From assembly GCA_051004815.1 (NCBI GenBank), contig JBPCJY010000031.1, forward strand, positions 1 to 37,177: a DNA stretch of 37,177 nt, in the 5' to 3' direction. A model generated the notes under the pieces. That model saw only the letters and a program-made list of their open reading frames with translations. It did not search any database and was not told the DNA's origin. Source of the stretch: JBBQXY01 sp051004815. GTDB lineage: Bacteria > Chloroflexota > Ktedonobacteria > Ktedonobacterales > Ktedonobacteraceae. Made by a program: the position numbers and the translations under genes. Below, one piece after another: positions 7,943 through 15,222 of the stretch (position 1 is the stretch's first letter; every line of letters begins with the position of its first letter).

Positions 7943-7952
7943 CGTCTGTCCT

Positions 7953-8381
7953 CTACTTTATGATGGATGGCAAAAGAATGGCTACGCCGATGAGGGCTAA
8001 GGCCAGGACAAGGATTACGAGAGCCACTATTGCTACGAGACGGACGTTGCCTACCCCTATCGTCCTGCCAGTTGTAATGCGCTCTTCCTGTATCGCTTCA
8101 ACATTTTCCGCGTGTTCAAGGTGTTGTGCTTGTCCCTCTTCAAAGGCCCCCTGGCGCAGCAGCAGTTGTTCGATCACCTGGTACTCTGGCAGGGCAGGAG
8201 CTTCCGTGCCATTTTCATGTTCCAGTTCCACTAAACGGGCAAAAAGTTCCTCTGTGCCAAGCTGGGCTAGCGGTTCGTACTGCTGATACCACCAGACCAG
8301 GGGGCAGTATTCAAATTCCGCCACTTCACTGGCGGTGAAAAGGCGCGCTCTTTTTCCCGCGCTACTATGTCGCTGTTGCAT
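7953..8381 (-). CDS. Membrane-anchored Cas4-like N-terminal half: first Fe-S cysteine and motif I His
   Basis: This 142-residue protein begins with LFTASEVAEFEYCPLVWWYQQ, which matches the opening of Cas4 nucleases, where one cysteine ligand of the Fe-S cluster sits in an F..CP..(W/F) segment. Further on, EEGQAQHLEHAE resembles motif I (G...H). The rest of the nuclease core is missing. The C-terminus is a single TM helix (about 113-138, VRLVAIVALVILVLALALIGVAILL) and a short tail. It therefore looks like a tail-anchored partner of the following gene, which carries the remaining motifs. Both soluble parts would face the cytosol. Joint function is inference from complementary motifs and adjacency. 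Confidence 0.75.
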   Translation of the reverse strand: MQQRHSSAGKRARLFTASEVAEFEYCPLVWWYQQYEPLAQLGTEELFARLVELEHENGTEAPALPEYQVIEQLLLRQGAFEEGQAQHLEHAENVEAIQEERITTGRTIGVGNVRLVAIVALVILVLALALIGVAILLPSIIK

Positions 8382-8416
8382 AACTCATCATCAAATAGGG
8401 CATAGAGGACAAGGTG

Positions 8417-8659
8417 TTAAACGTGGCTGACAGGAGACGACTCCTGCACACCGGCAAGGCCAAGGGTAGCGGCGATACTGGACATGGCTTGTATGACAAA
8501 AGCAATGTGTTCGTCCAGGTCAACGCCCAGTTCGGCGGCTCCATTGACGAGATCATTGCGGTTCACACCAGCGGCAAAGCCTTTGGCCTTCATTTTCTTG
8601 CGTACCGAGGAAACTTCCAGCCCGATAATACTTTTATTAGGGCGCACCAGAGCAGTCGC
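8417..8659 (-). repeat. HD-protein C-terminal module, copy fused to the recombinase
   Basis: This segment encodes the last 80 residues of the recombinase, from ATALVRP to the stop. It is homologous to the C-terminus of the HD-domain protein at 13227-13457, in inverted orientation. By hand alignment about 57 of 73 residues agree (VSSVRKKMK, KGFAAGVNR, ELGVDLDEHIA, AMSSIA). The DNA differs at most third codon positions, so the copies are not a recent duplication. The similarity starts at ATALVR in both proteins and stops sharply upstream. Confidence 0.9.
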
Positions 8660-10765
8660 GCCCATATTCAAATCCCCTTCAAAAAGACTCACCAAATCTT
8701 CCACCTTTTCAGATAAGAGCCAAAACGCATACAGTGGCGCTTCCTCTCTAGCCGTACTATCGCACGCTATTTTAACATACTGGAGCGTCGTCTCATAGCC
8801 CCTGAACAGATACTTTCCGTCCAACTTCGGCATGAAGTCCAAAAAACAGGCAAAGAGGGGAACTTCGTCTTTGATAGAGTGTTCCCGATACAGATGATTA
8901 ACGCTGGCATGGCGTTGTAGGGCACGCCAGGTTCGGGTTGGTAGCTTCTGCAATACCTCTAACCGCGTGGCAGTGGGCCAATACTCACGAAGAATTGCTG
9001 TTTCCTCGTCACTTAACGTATCGCCCCGTGACGGCGTGACTTTCCAGAGATAGGCAATGTCGATACGGGGACAGACAGCATCCAACCAGTCAATCGACAA
9101 ACATATCCAATGGGGCGAAACCACCTCAACTTCTATTCGGTTGATGAGCAGGCTGAATGCCCTCTGCCGCTGCTCTAAATCAAACGTCGGCCAGACGGCC
9201 TCAAAGTTTCCGAGCAGAGAGTGTAACTTGGCAATTTCTTCGGGGCTGTCAATAATACCTAGCTTTTCCTTTTTCGCTTCCAGTTGTTCTTTGGTCTGCA
9301 ATAATTCGTCTGCCTGCACTTGTAGCTTTGCATAAAGAGGGTCTTTGCTGCTGGTCGTAAGACGCTTTTCCGCATTTTCAAGAAGCTGTATTTCAAGCCC
9401 TTTCAACTGCTCGTGGATACTGACAAAATCCTCGGATTGCTGGGCATAGACCTGTTCCAGCGCGATTTTCACCCGATCCTTCAATTTGGTATCGGCATTC
9501 TCAAGCTCTCTCAAACGGTCAATGACTACCGCATCAAAATGGGCTACTGGTATTCTAAAAAGCTTATCCGTCAGTATGCCAGCTTTTTGCAAGCTACGGG
9601 CCACATAGCAGCCGTCATCGACTGTCGTAAATGCTGTCCTGTCGGGTGACGGCGGTGTAGCAATGAGCTTACCGTGGAAGATAGCATCAGGTGGGGTATC
9701 GCGGTTGTTTCTAATGCGCGTAACTCCCCTGTTCGTTTCGACCTGCTCGCCTTCGAGAGTATAGCCTTTAATCATGGCATACCCTTCGGCAAATAAGGCA
9801 TAGTCCAGAATAGCATCGTGATGGTCGATAATAGTGTCAGGTTTGTCAGCATCTGGCATCCACCAGCCTATATACATTTCGTTCGTGAGCCATCGCTTAA
9901 TGAGTTGCGGCCCACGCGGTTTATATCCCACCCCTGGTATATGCCGGAGGTTGGTTCTAAACATATACCGCTCTCTATCTTCCTCTGGTATTTCTGGGAA
10001 AAGGAAGACCTTCCGCGCTACTTCTTTATTTAATTTGCCCATGTCCCAATCCAACGCTCGTGCTCTGAGGGCGAGCTTGCGTATTTCTTCAGCCCACGGC
10101 TCATAGATCACAATAGACTGGTTTTGCTTTTTCCCTTTGACGACCAAGCCTGGAGGCAATCCACGCCCGTCGTATCCTCCTTTATCTGCTTTGTTCTGCT
10201 TGCATTGGTGTGCATGTTTTATCGGACCCTCAATGTATGCGTATGCCTCTTTCATCTTTTCTTGGAAGGCACGGAGGTCTTGGTAAATAGTAAAGTCATA
10301 CACCCTCGTCTCGTCGTAACGCGCCACCGATGAAATTGGAGGAACAATCAACTTAATTTTCTTTTCTTCAGCCAGCTTAGTAAAGACACCCACCTGATCC
10401 ATGTGCTTGTTCCGAAACAACCTGTCTTCTCTAGCCAACACAATCGTCCCGATAATTCCATTGCGAATATCTTTATAGAGCAGATCGAGCTTTTCTCGCT
10501 GGTCAATGCGTTTTTGTCCAGACACTCCCGATCCTTCATCATACAAACGGACATCCGACTCCTCGTCGCCGTAGAGCAACTTGCCATAGTCTTGCAGTCC
10601 CAACTGGGTTTCTCGGCTTTCCGCTTGTGCTGTGTCAGCACCGTCTTTTGACTGCCTGACGAGTACGGCAGTTGCTCGTTTCTTATCAATTTCTGGCAGT
10701 TCTCCAGTGTAGTTGTTAGGACGATTTACTGCTTGACGAAGTTTGAATGTTCTTGGTTCTGACAT
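8417..10765 (-). CDS. Large serine recombinase with an HD-protein-derived C-terminal tail
   Basis: This 782-residue protein has an N-terminal resolvase domain with catalytic S39 in VLVRQSKDG, the DEGSGVSGQ segment and LAREDRLFRN (110-119). A recombinase domain follows (GYDGRGLPPGLVV...PRGPQLIKRWLTNEMYIGWW). A long coiled coil is at about 430-510 and an HTH-like region at about 590-640 (LSDEETAILREYWPTATRLEVLQKLP). The usual CxxC zinc ribbon of large serine integrases is not seen; the DRTAFTTVDDGCYVARSL region has one Cys. Residues 703-782 are not recombinase sequence but the C-terminus of a COG2316-type HD protein. The ATG follows AAAGGAG, and the TnpB right end abuts its leader. It probably integrates or inverts DNA at a site in HD genes. 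Confidence 0.9.
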   Translation of the reverse strand: MSEPRTFKLRQAVNRPNNYTGELPEIDKKRATAVLVRQSKDGADTAQAESRETQLGLQDYGKLLYGDEESDVRLYDEGSGVSGQKRIDQREKLDLLYKDIRNGIIGTIVLAREDRLFRNKHMDQVGVFTKLAEEKKIKLIVPPISSVARYDETRVYDFTIYQDLRAFQEKMKEAYAYIEGPIKHAHQCKQNKADKGGYDGRGLPPGLVVKGKKQNQSIVIYEPWAEEIRKLALRARALDWDMGKLNKEVARKVFLFPEIPEEDRERYMFRTNLRHIPGVGYKPRGPQLIKRWLTNEMYIGWWMPDADKPDTIIDHHDAILDYALFAEGYAMIKGYTLEGEQVETNRGVTRIRNNRDTPPDAIFHGKLIATPPSPDRTAFTTVDDGCYVARSLQKAGILTDKLFRIPVAHFDAVVIDRLRELENADTKLKDRVKIALEQVYAQQSEDFVSIHEQLKGLEIQLLENAEKRLTTSSKDPLYAKLQVQADELLQTKEQLEAKKEKLGIIDSPEEIAKLHSLLGNFEAVWPTFDLEQRQRAFSLLINRIEVEVVSPHWICLSIDWLDAVCPRIDIAYLWKVTPSRGDTLSDEETAILREYWPTATRLEVLQKLPTRTWRALQRHASVNHLYREHSIKDEVPLFACFLDFMPKLDGKYLFRGYETTLQYVKIACDSTAREEAPLYAFWLLSEKVEDLVSLFEGDLNMGATALVRPNKSIIGLEVSSVRKKMKAKGFAAGVNRNDLVNGAAELGVDLDEHIAFVIQAMSSIAATLGLAGVQESSPVSHV

Positions 10766-10774
10766 GATAGTGTC

Positions 10775-10930
10775 TCCTTTCGGTCACAAGAACGAGTGAT
10801 TACTCCCCATGCATGAATGCAGGGGCTTCTTGGGGCAAACCCACGCGGTGTAATCCCACCGCTTTGATGTTTAATGCAGCATTCAGATCACGATCAATCA
10901 CAAGGAGGCAGCAGGGACAATGATACACTC
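10775..10930 (-). ncRNA. Possible TnpB omega-RNA overlapping the tnpB 3' end
   Basis: Known TnpB systems make a guide RNA from the end of tnpB through the transposon right end into flanking DNA. Here a stem at 10805-10825 (CCCC...TGCAT paired with ATGCA...GGGG, one bulged A) contains the tnpB stop region. On the minus strand it is followed by AGTAATCA and then the flank. The flank, the would-be guide, is the leader of the recombinase gene. The ends given are approximate and the RNA is predicted, not seen. Confidence 0.35.
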
Positions 10931-11930
10931 TCTCACTCAAGGGCATCTTTTGCCGATGGTGGCACCTGTTGCAATCTTGGCTCGTGTACGCAGGGTTGAC
11001 TCTGATGCAGGTTCTCCCAGCTTCTTCCGCTTTGGAGGACAGTCGATCAAAGAACTGCGACCATGCCGCGTCACTGATGCTTTTGGCAAGGCAATGGTTA
11101 TGAACCATCCGGTTCACATGCAAGTCCTCAACACAGATCACGCCGAAGCGGTTCACGATCTGGCGGGACTCTTGATGCGTGAAATTGTCACGTCTAAAGG
11201 CGATACGCTCATGAACACGCGCTACTACCTTACGGTGCTTTTTGCGTTCAGGACTCCCTTTAGTCAACGTAGAATGCTTACGTTGCACCGTTGCCAGGGC
11301 CTTTTCTTCCTTGCGAAAGAACTTGGGGCTAGCAATCTCTTCACCTGTCGAGAGGGTAGCAAAGGTTTTGAGTCCTACATCAATACCAACGGGGGTATCA
11401 ATAGAGGGCAAGCGTTCAGGCTCACACTCGACCGAGAACGACACGTACCACTTGCCTGTACTGCTCTTGTGAATAGTGCACGTTTTCAGCTTGCCCTTGA
11501 GAGGCCGGTGATAGACCATCTTGACGCTCCCAATCTTAGAGAGCGTCACACGGTTATCATGCGTCAAGCTAAAGCCGCTTTGCGTAAAGGTAAAACTATC
11601 GTATCTGCCGTAACTTTTGAATCGTGGATATCCAGGGTTCTCACCTGCTTTACATCGACGGAAGAATGCTTGATAGGCAAGCTCAACGCGTTCTGTCACG
11701 TTTTGCAGGACTTGGGAATGTACCGACTTGAGAGAAGGACGTTCAATCTTGAGCAAGGGGATACGGGCTTTCGAGTCATACCAAGATACCCGTTCTTGAC
11801 GTTGTTCCCATGCATTCTTGCGGAATACCAGTGTCTCATTGTAGAGCCATCGGCACTCTTCAAGCAGGGTTTCAAGGGTATTCAATTGTTTCTTGCTCGG
11901 ATACAAGCGGTACTGATACGTCTTTCTCAT
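10800..11930 (-). CDS. tnpB: TnpB, IS200/IS605-type RNA-guided nuclease
   Basis: This 376-residue protein has the standard TnpB order. An N-terminal HTH-like start (MRKTYQYRLYPSKKQLNTLETLLEECRWLYNE) is followed by a central beta-rich wedge and a split RuvC nuclease. The RuvC acidic residues are present: D184 (GIDVGLKTFA), E269 (VICVEDLHV) and the DRD at 346-348 (VIDRDLNAALNI). The zinc finger has C320, C323, C338 and C341. The protein thus looks active. No TnpA is next to it, so it is an IS1341-like tnpB-only unit or relies on a TnpA elsewhere. It lies inside the recombinase segment, in the same orientation as the recombinase. Confidence 0.92.
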   Translation of the reverse strand: MRKTYQYRLYPSKKQLNTLETLLEECRWLYNETLVFRKNAWEQRQERVSWYDSKARIPLLKIERPSLKSVHSQVLQNVTERVELAYQAFFRRCKAGENPGYPRFKSYGRYDSFTFTQSGFSLTHDNRVTLSKIGSVKMVYHRPLKGKLKTCTIHKSSTGKWYVSFSVECEPERLPSIDTPVGIDVGLKTFATLSTGEEIASPKFFRKEEKALATVQRKHSTLTKGSPERKKHRKVVARVHERIAFRRDNFTHQESRQIVNRFGVICVEDLHVNRMVHNHCLAKSISDAAWSQFFDRLSSKAEEAGRTCIRVNPAYTSQDCNRCHHRQKMPLSERVYHCPCCLLVIDRDLNAALNIKAVGLHRVGLPQEAPAFMHGE

Positions 11931-12481
11931 ACTGTACAGTATAGCACATTTTTAGATAGATTGCAAGCGTTATCTAAAAACAACATTGCGCCTTATATCC
12001 CCATGTCTAAAGCCAGGGGGCTTACGGCGCGTATGCTAAACTATAGGGGCTGTCACGGTGTTTCGAGCCGTATCAAACAAGACCCTAAGAATAGGCACAA
12101 TCTTCAGATTACTTCCTACCTGACTGAATGGGCCTGGGACGCGCTACAAAAACGACATCGACGAAAAACTTTGTTCCAACTAGTTTTGCACTCTGTACGT
12201 GCATGTAGAATGGTACTTTATAGGTGGCGAACTGGCAGGATAGCGAGAAAACTATCTTGTTGGCGGTAGTGATAAAGTTTTCGGAGCATGGCCTCGCAAG
12301 GTAGCCGATCTGTCTGTTTCTGTGGAAATAAATAACGTTCTAATAGAGTGTACACAATATTAACAAGCTTTGTCAAGCTTTGTGCCACGCTGATACGAAA
12401 TGCAACAGTCTGTAGAGGATTGACCACTTGACGACTAAAGCATATAATTGTGCAAAGTATTGTGAGAGAGGGTGGCTGCTC
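11931..12481. other. 551-bp gap with hairpins and a second IS605-like end
   Basis: TTTTTAGATA (11949-11958) is exactly inverted at 11971-11980. On the minus strand the hairpin at 11999-12020 (CCCCCTGGC...GGGG) resembles the right end of an IS605-type transposon, although no tnpB lies beyond it. An open plus frame at about 12033-12240 (with NLQITSYLTEWAWDALQKRH) might be a decayed gene but lacks a convincing start. I see no other gene. Confidence 0.5.
11941..11968 (-). promoter_or_regulatory. Promoter of tnpB
   Basis: Reading the minus strand, TTGCAA, 17 bases and TATACT precede the tnpB ATG by only about ten bases, giving a very short leader. The palindrome ACTGTACAGT (11931-11940) lies between the -10 box and the start codon. 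The 10-bp inverted repeat at 11949-11980 overlaps the promoter. Confidence 0.5.
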
Positions 12482-12679
12482 ATGTCAGAAGAATTGCTAA
12501 CGATAGAACAAGTGGCTGAAAAGCTGCAATTACACCCAGACACTATCCGTCGGTATATACGGGAAAGAAAACTGCCTGGCGTGCGTATTTCAGCGACGGT
12601 GGTACGTGTCAAACAATCCGATTTAGATAAATTTATACAAGAGCGGTATACCGATAAGCCGGAAGATAGGGAGAGTTAA
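12482..12679 (+). CDS. Excisionase-like helix-turn-helix protein
   Basis: This 65-residue protein is a single MerR/Xis-type HTH (HTH_17). LLTIEQVAEKLQLHPDTIRRYIRERKLPGVRI is followed by the wing VVRVKQSDLDKFIQERY. I chose the ATG at 12482 because MSEELLTIEQVAEKL is the usual family start and a GAGAGGG ribosome-site-like stretch precedes it. An upstream ATG at 12428 would add 18 unrelated residues. Such proteins act as excisionases or directionality factors next to recombinase genes, which fits here, but a plain regulator is also possible. Confidence 0.8.
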   Translation: MSEELLTIEQVAEKLQLHPDTIRRYIRERKLPGVRISATVVRVKQSDLDKFIQERYTDKPEDRES

Positions 12680-12680
12680 A

Positions 12681-12719
12681 GCCCCATCAAGGACGAAGCT
12701 TTAACATGTCCTGTGGGGC
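12681..12719 (+). terminator. Hairpin after the HTH gene
   Basis: GCCCCA (12681-12686) pairs with TGGGGC (12714-12719), and AGGAC with GTCCT further in. It begins immediately after the stop codon of the HTH gene. No T-run follows, so it may be a weak terminator or a structured recombination site. Confidence 0.4.
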
Positions 12720-12724
12720 GCATA

Positions 12725-12865
12725 TTAGCGGAGGGAGCGTTCAATTTCAGTTAATGCCAGTTCGAGGGCGCGACCGCGCATCCTATCTTGGGAAGCATTG
12801 GCACCGGTGAAGTATAATACTGGCAAACGAAAATCGTTTCGATAGATGTATTCTGGAATGGAGAT
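12725..12865 (-). pseudogene. Possible C-terminal gene fragment, unidentified
   Basis: The minus frame ending at 12725 reads PEYIYRNDFRLPVLYFTGANASQDRMRGRALELALTEIERSLR when pieced together. Its composition is like a genuine protein C-terminus, unlike the random frames nearby. It has no start or N-terminal part, because the HD gene begins at 12876 on the other strand. It may be a remnant cut off by the rearrangement that placed the HD gene here. I do not recognise the family. Confidence 0.25.
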
Positions 12866-12875
12866 ATAGGAAAGT

Positions 12876-13457
12876 ATGCCTGTACGAGAAGATGCGTATC
12901 GGTTGATGACCGAACATGTCAAGAATGAGAGTTTACAGAAACATATGCTCTCAGTAGAGGTAGCCATGCGCTTTTATGCCCGCAAGTATGGCGAGGATGA
13001 GGAATTGTGGGCGATGACGGGTCTGTTGCACGATTGCGACTATGAAGAATATCCCGACCTGCACGAACATACTCAGGTGCTGGCCCAATGGCTCCGCGAC
13101 GGTGGCTATGATGAATGCATCACCTACGCGATTCTGGCACATAACGAGCTTAATACGAATCAGCCGCGCAAGTCATTGATGGATCACGCCCTGTATGCGT
13201 GCGACGAGATCACCGGGATGATTACGGCAACTGCATTAGTTCGGCAAAAGACGCTACCAGGATTACCCGTCTCTTCCGTGCGGAAGAAGATGAAAACCAA
13301 AGGCTTTGCTGCTGGGGTGAACCGGGAGGATTTGGTAAAAGGGGCTGAAGAGCTGGGAGTCGACCTCGATGAGCATATTGCCAATGTGATTGAGGCCATG
13401 AGCAGCATCGCGGATCAACTTGGGCTGGCAGGTATACCAGAAGCGGTCGCTGACTAG
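12876..13457 (+). CDS. HD-domain hydrolase (COG2316-like) sharing its C-terminus with the recombinase
   Basis: This 193-residue protein is a predicted metal-dependent phosphohydrolase. H23 (QKHMLSVEVAM), the H52-D53 pair (TGLLHDCDYE), H65 and D110 (ALYACDEITG) form the HD pattern. The C-terminal module (118-193) begins ATALVRQ and contains VSSVRKKMK, KGFAAGVNRED and GVDLDEHIANVIEAM. This module is normal for the family but is also present, in inverse orientation, at the end of the serine recombinase. An AGGAAAG ribosome site precedes the ATG. The gene is followed by a strong terminator. The substrate is unknown. Confidence 0.88.
   Translation: MPVREDAYRLMTEHVKNESLQKHMLSVEVAMRFYARKYGEDEELWAMTGLLHDCDYEEYPDLHEHTQVLAQWLRDGGYDECITYAILAHNELNTNQPRKSLMDHALYACDEITGMITATALVRQKTLPGLPVSSVRKKMKTKGFAAGVNREDLVKGAEELGVDLDEHIANVIEAMSSIADQLGLAGIPEAVAD
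13227..13457 (+). repeat. HD-protein C-terminal module, native-like copy
   Basis: This is the second of the two inverted protein-level repeats that bound the recombinase segment (the other is 8417-8659). The longest exact DNA match noted is CCAAAGGCTTTGC, with the nearby GCTGG and GTGAACCG words also shared. The segment between the copies contains the 5' parts of both the recombinase and the HD gene. Confidence 0.88.
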
Positions 13458-13480
13458 AGCTTGCTGGCGAAGAGCAAAAT

Positions 13481-13521
13481 AATACGCAGCATCCTTCAAT
13501 GGAGTGCTGCGTATTTCTTTT
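13481..13521 (+). terminator. Rho-independent terminator after the HD gene
   Basis: AATACGCAGCA (13481-13491) pairs with TGCTGCGTATT (13505-13515), with extra TCC/GGA pairing inside, followed by TCTTTTG. It should end the HD transcript 24 bases after the stop. Confidence 0.8.
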
Positions 13522-13717
13522 GTTGTGCAGGCAGGCTGAACAAGGCAATGAGTTCGGGGAGGACGGCGACCAATGCTCTTGAGTGGCATTTCGTTACTGG
13601 CGCTGTATGTAATAGGCTTTAGAACCGCCTATCATCGTGCTATTATAGCATAAAGAAGCGTCTTCCATGAGATGATATAGGGACACCATCACCCTCAAAA
13701 GAAAGAAACATGCTAAA

Positions 13718-14548
13718 ATGAGATTTCTCAGCGAACCACTGGTCAGCAATGGCTTTACCTTGGATAGTACACTGGAGCGACTGGGCTGGCTTGAGCCGAC
13801 CGACGCGGGCTTGCCACCGAAACAGTTGTGGGAAACGTATCGTCAGCACGGCTATCTCTGGCTGAAAGGGTTCTTTGAGCGAGATGTCATTCTCGATTTC
13901 CGTCAGTATTTCTTTGACACGATCTTTTCTGGCGCAAAAACGTTTTTTGAGATCGTCAGTTCGCAGGAGTACGCGAATTTCTGCGCTATGCCCCGTCTCT
14001 GGAACTTCTACCAGACGTTTCTGGAGGGACAACCCTACTTACATAAGCGCAAGCTTATTCGCTTCACCCATCCTGGTGAGGAACACTGTACGGGCGGACA
14101 CTACGATCTGATCTATCTGCGTGCCGGGACTGACAAGCTCTGTACCAGTTGGATACCGCTTGGTGATATCCCGGTCGAAATGGGAGGTTTGATCTACCTG
14201 GAGCATTCAGACGCGGTGGGTCGCCAGATGGAGGCCGAGTTTCGTGTAAAGAACGCCCAGCTTCCTCCGCAAGAACGTATCAGTGCCTACAACCGCAACA
14301 TGCGCGAGGCTGGCTGGGTCAGCACCAACCTTGTGGACATGGCTGATCGTTTCAAGAGCCGCTGGCTGAGTGCCGACTACGAGGCCGGAGACATGGTGAT
14401 CCACAGCCCCTATATGATCCATGCCGCCACGCAGAACCGCGATCCCTTGAACAGGATGAGGCTCTCCACCGACATTCGCTTCCAGCGTAGCAATGACGCT
14501 ATCGACCAGCGTTGGGCCAATGACTGGGTCCCGGGCGACAATTTGTGA
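13718..14548 (+). CDS. PhyH-family Fe(II)/2-oxoglutarate dioxygenase
   Basis: This 276-residue protein is a phytanoyl-CoA dioxygenase-like enzyme that would hydroxylate a small molecule using iron and 2-oxoglutarate. The iron ligands are visible as H128-x-D130 (GGHYDLIYL) and H235 (MIHAATQN), and R248 (NRMRLSTDIRFQ) probably binds 2-oxoglutarate. The helper segment SWIPLGDIPVEMGGLIYLEHSD is typical. The substrate cannot be told. The downstream methyltransferase begins about 50 bases later, so it is probably the first gene of a four-gene operon. A GAAAGAA stretch precedes the ATG. Confidence 0.88.
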   Translation: MRFLSEPLVSNGFTLDSTLERLGWLEPTDAGLPPKQLWETYRQHGYLWLKGFFERDVILDFRQYFFDTIFSGAKTFFEIVSSQEYANFCAMPRLWNFYQTFLEGQPYLHKRKLIRFTHPGEEHCTGGHYDLIYLRAGTDKLCTSWIPLGDIPVEMGGLIYLEHSDAVGRQMEAEFRVKNAQLPPQERISAYNRNMREAGWVSTNLVDMADRFKSRWLSADYEAGDMVIHSPYMIHAATQNRDPLNRMRLSTDIRFQRSNDAIDQRWANDWVPGDNL

Positions 14549-14599
14549 CGGCAATGAGCAGTGAGGGAGACGCTCCAGAGCTTAGAGAGGAGAAATTCT

Positions 14600-15202
14600 T
14601 TGCTCCCATTGATCTATACCGATGCGAGAGCTACTGGTCTATTTCTGGCCGCTTGTTTGATTTGGAATGTTCCAGAAATGATAGGTGCGCTCAAGCAGAC
14701 TGCGAAGGCATCCAGAAAAGGAGCATTAGTGAAGGATCGCGGCTCAATGGGCATCGTGATCGGACTACAGTGGGTTGGCCTCGCCTTGAGCTTTTTGCTT
14801 GGCTGGTTGTTTCCGGCAGCTGCTTTAACCTGGCATCGAACAGCACTCTTTCTTGCCGGAGTGACCTTGATGCTCCTCGGAGTAGCTTTGCGCTGGTACT
14901 CCATCTGGACGCTAGGCTCCTACTTTACCCGTGATGTCGCGGTATCCACGGATCAGAAAGTGGTGCAAATTGGCCCGTACCACTTTATTCGTCACCCTGC
15001 CTACAGCGGCACATTCTTGACCATGTTGGGCGTAGGTCTCGCGCTGACCAACTGGGCCAGCCTGGTTGCCTTGCTTCTATGCGTGTTCGCAGGTCATCTC
15101 TACCGGGTACGCGTCGAAGAAAAGGCACTCAGTCAGACCATTGGTCAACCGTACAGGGAGTACATGCAGCACACAAAGCGTTTCATTCCCTGGGTATTCT
15201 AA
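14600..15202 (+). CDS. Isoprenylcysteine carboxyl methyltransferase-like membrane enzyme
   Basis: This protein of about 200 residues has several hydrophobic helices (IVIGLQWVGLALSFLLGWLF, ALFLAGVTLMLLGVALRWYSI and two later ones). It carries the family signature GPYHFIRHPAYSG (125-137) and the RVRVEEKAL segment (169-177), which bind SAM and substrate in ICMT/PEMT enzymes. It should methylate a lipid-like or small substrate at the membrane. I prefer the TTG at 14600 because GAGAGGAG lies 7 bases upstream. A GTG at 14561 adds 13 residues. PIG-L follows 20 bases later. Confidence 0.82.
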   Translation: MLPLIYTDARATGLFLAACLIWNVPEMIGALKQTAKASRKGALVKDRGSMGIVIGLQWVGLALSFLLGWLFPAAALTWHRTALFLAGVTLMLLGVALRWYSIWTLGSYFTRDVAVSTDQKVVQIGPYHFIRHPAYSGTFLTMLGVGLALTNWASLVALLLCVFAGHLYRVRVEEKALSQTIGQPYREYMQHTKRFIPWVF

Positions 15203-15222
15203 CAGTAAGGAGGAAGAAAACC

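Noticed and set aside
7943..7952. A sequencing frameshift splitting one Cas4-like gene
   Set aside because: The upstream frame ends with a full TM helix and a stop. A ribosome site follows, and the second gene opens with its own TM helix, so two cistrons are more likely.
7379..8381. CRISPR-Cas locus next to the Cas4-like genes
   Set aside because: There is no array and no other cas gene in the window; the genes are Cas4-like only in their nuclease motifs.
10920..12269. A 449-codon plus-strand frame over tnpB
   Set aside because: It is antisense to an intact TnpB gene with all catalytic residues, and its translation shows no domain. It is long only because the opposite strand is coding.
8417..13457. 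The shared tails as a recent duplication
   Set aside because: Protein similarity is high but most third codon positions differ, so the copies are old or have separate origins.
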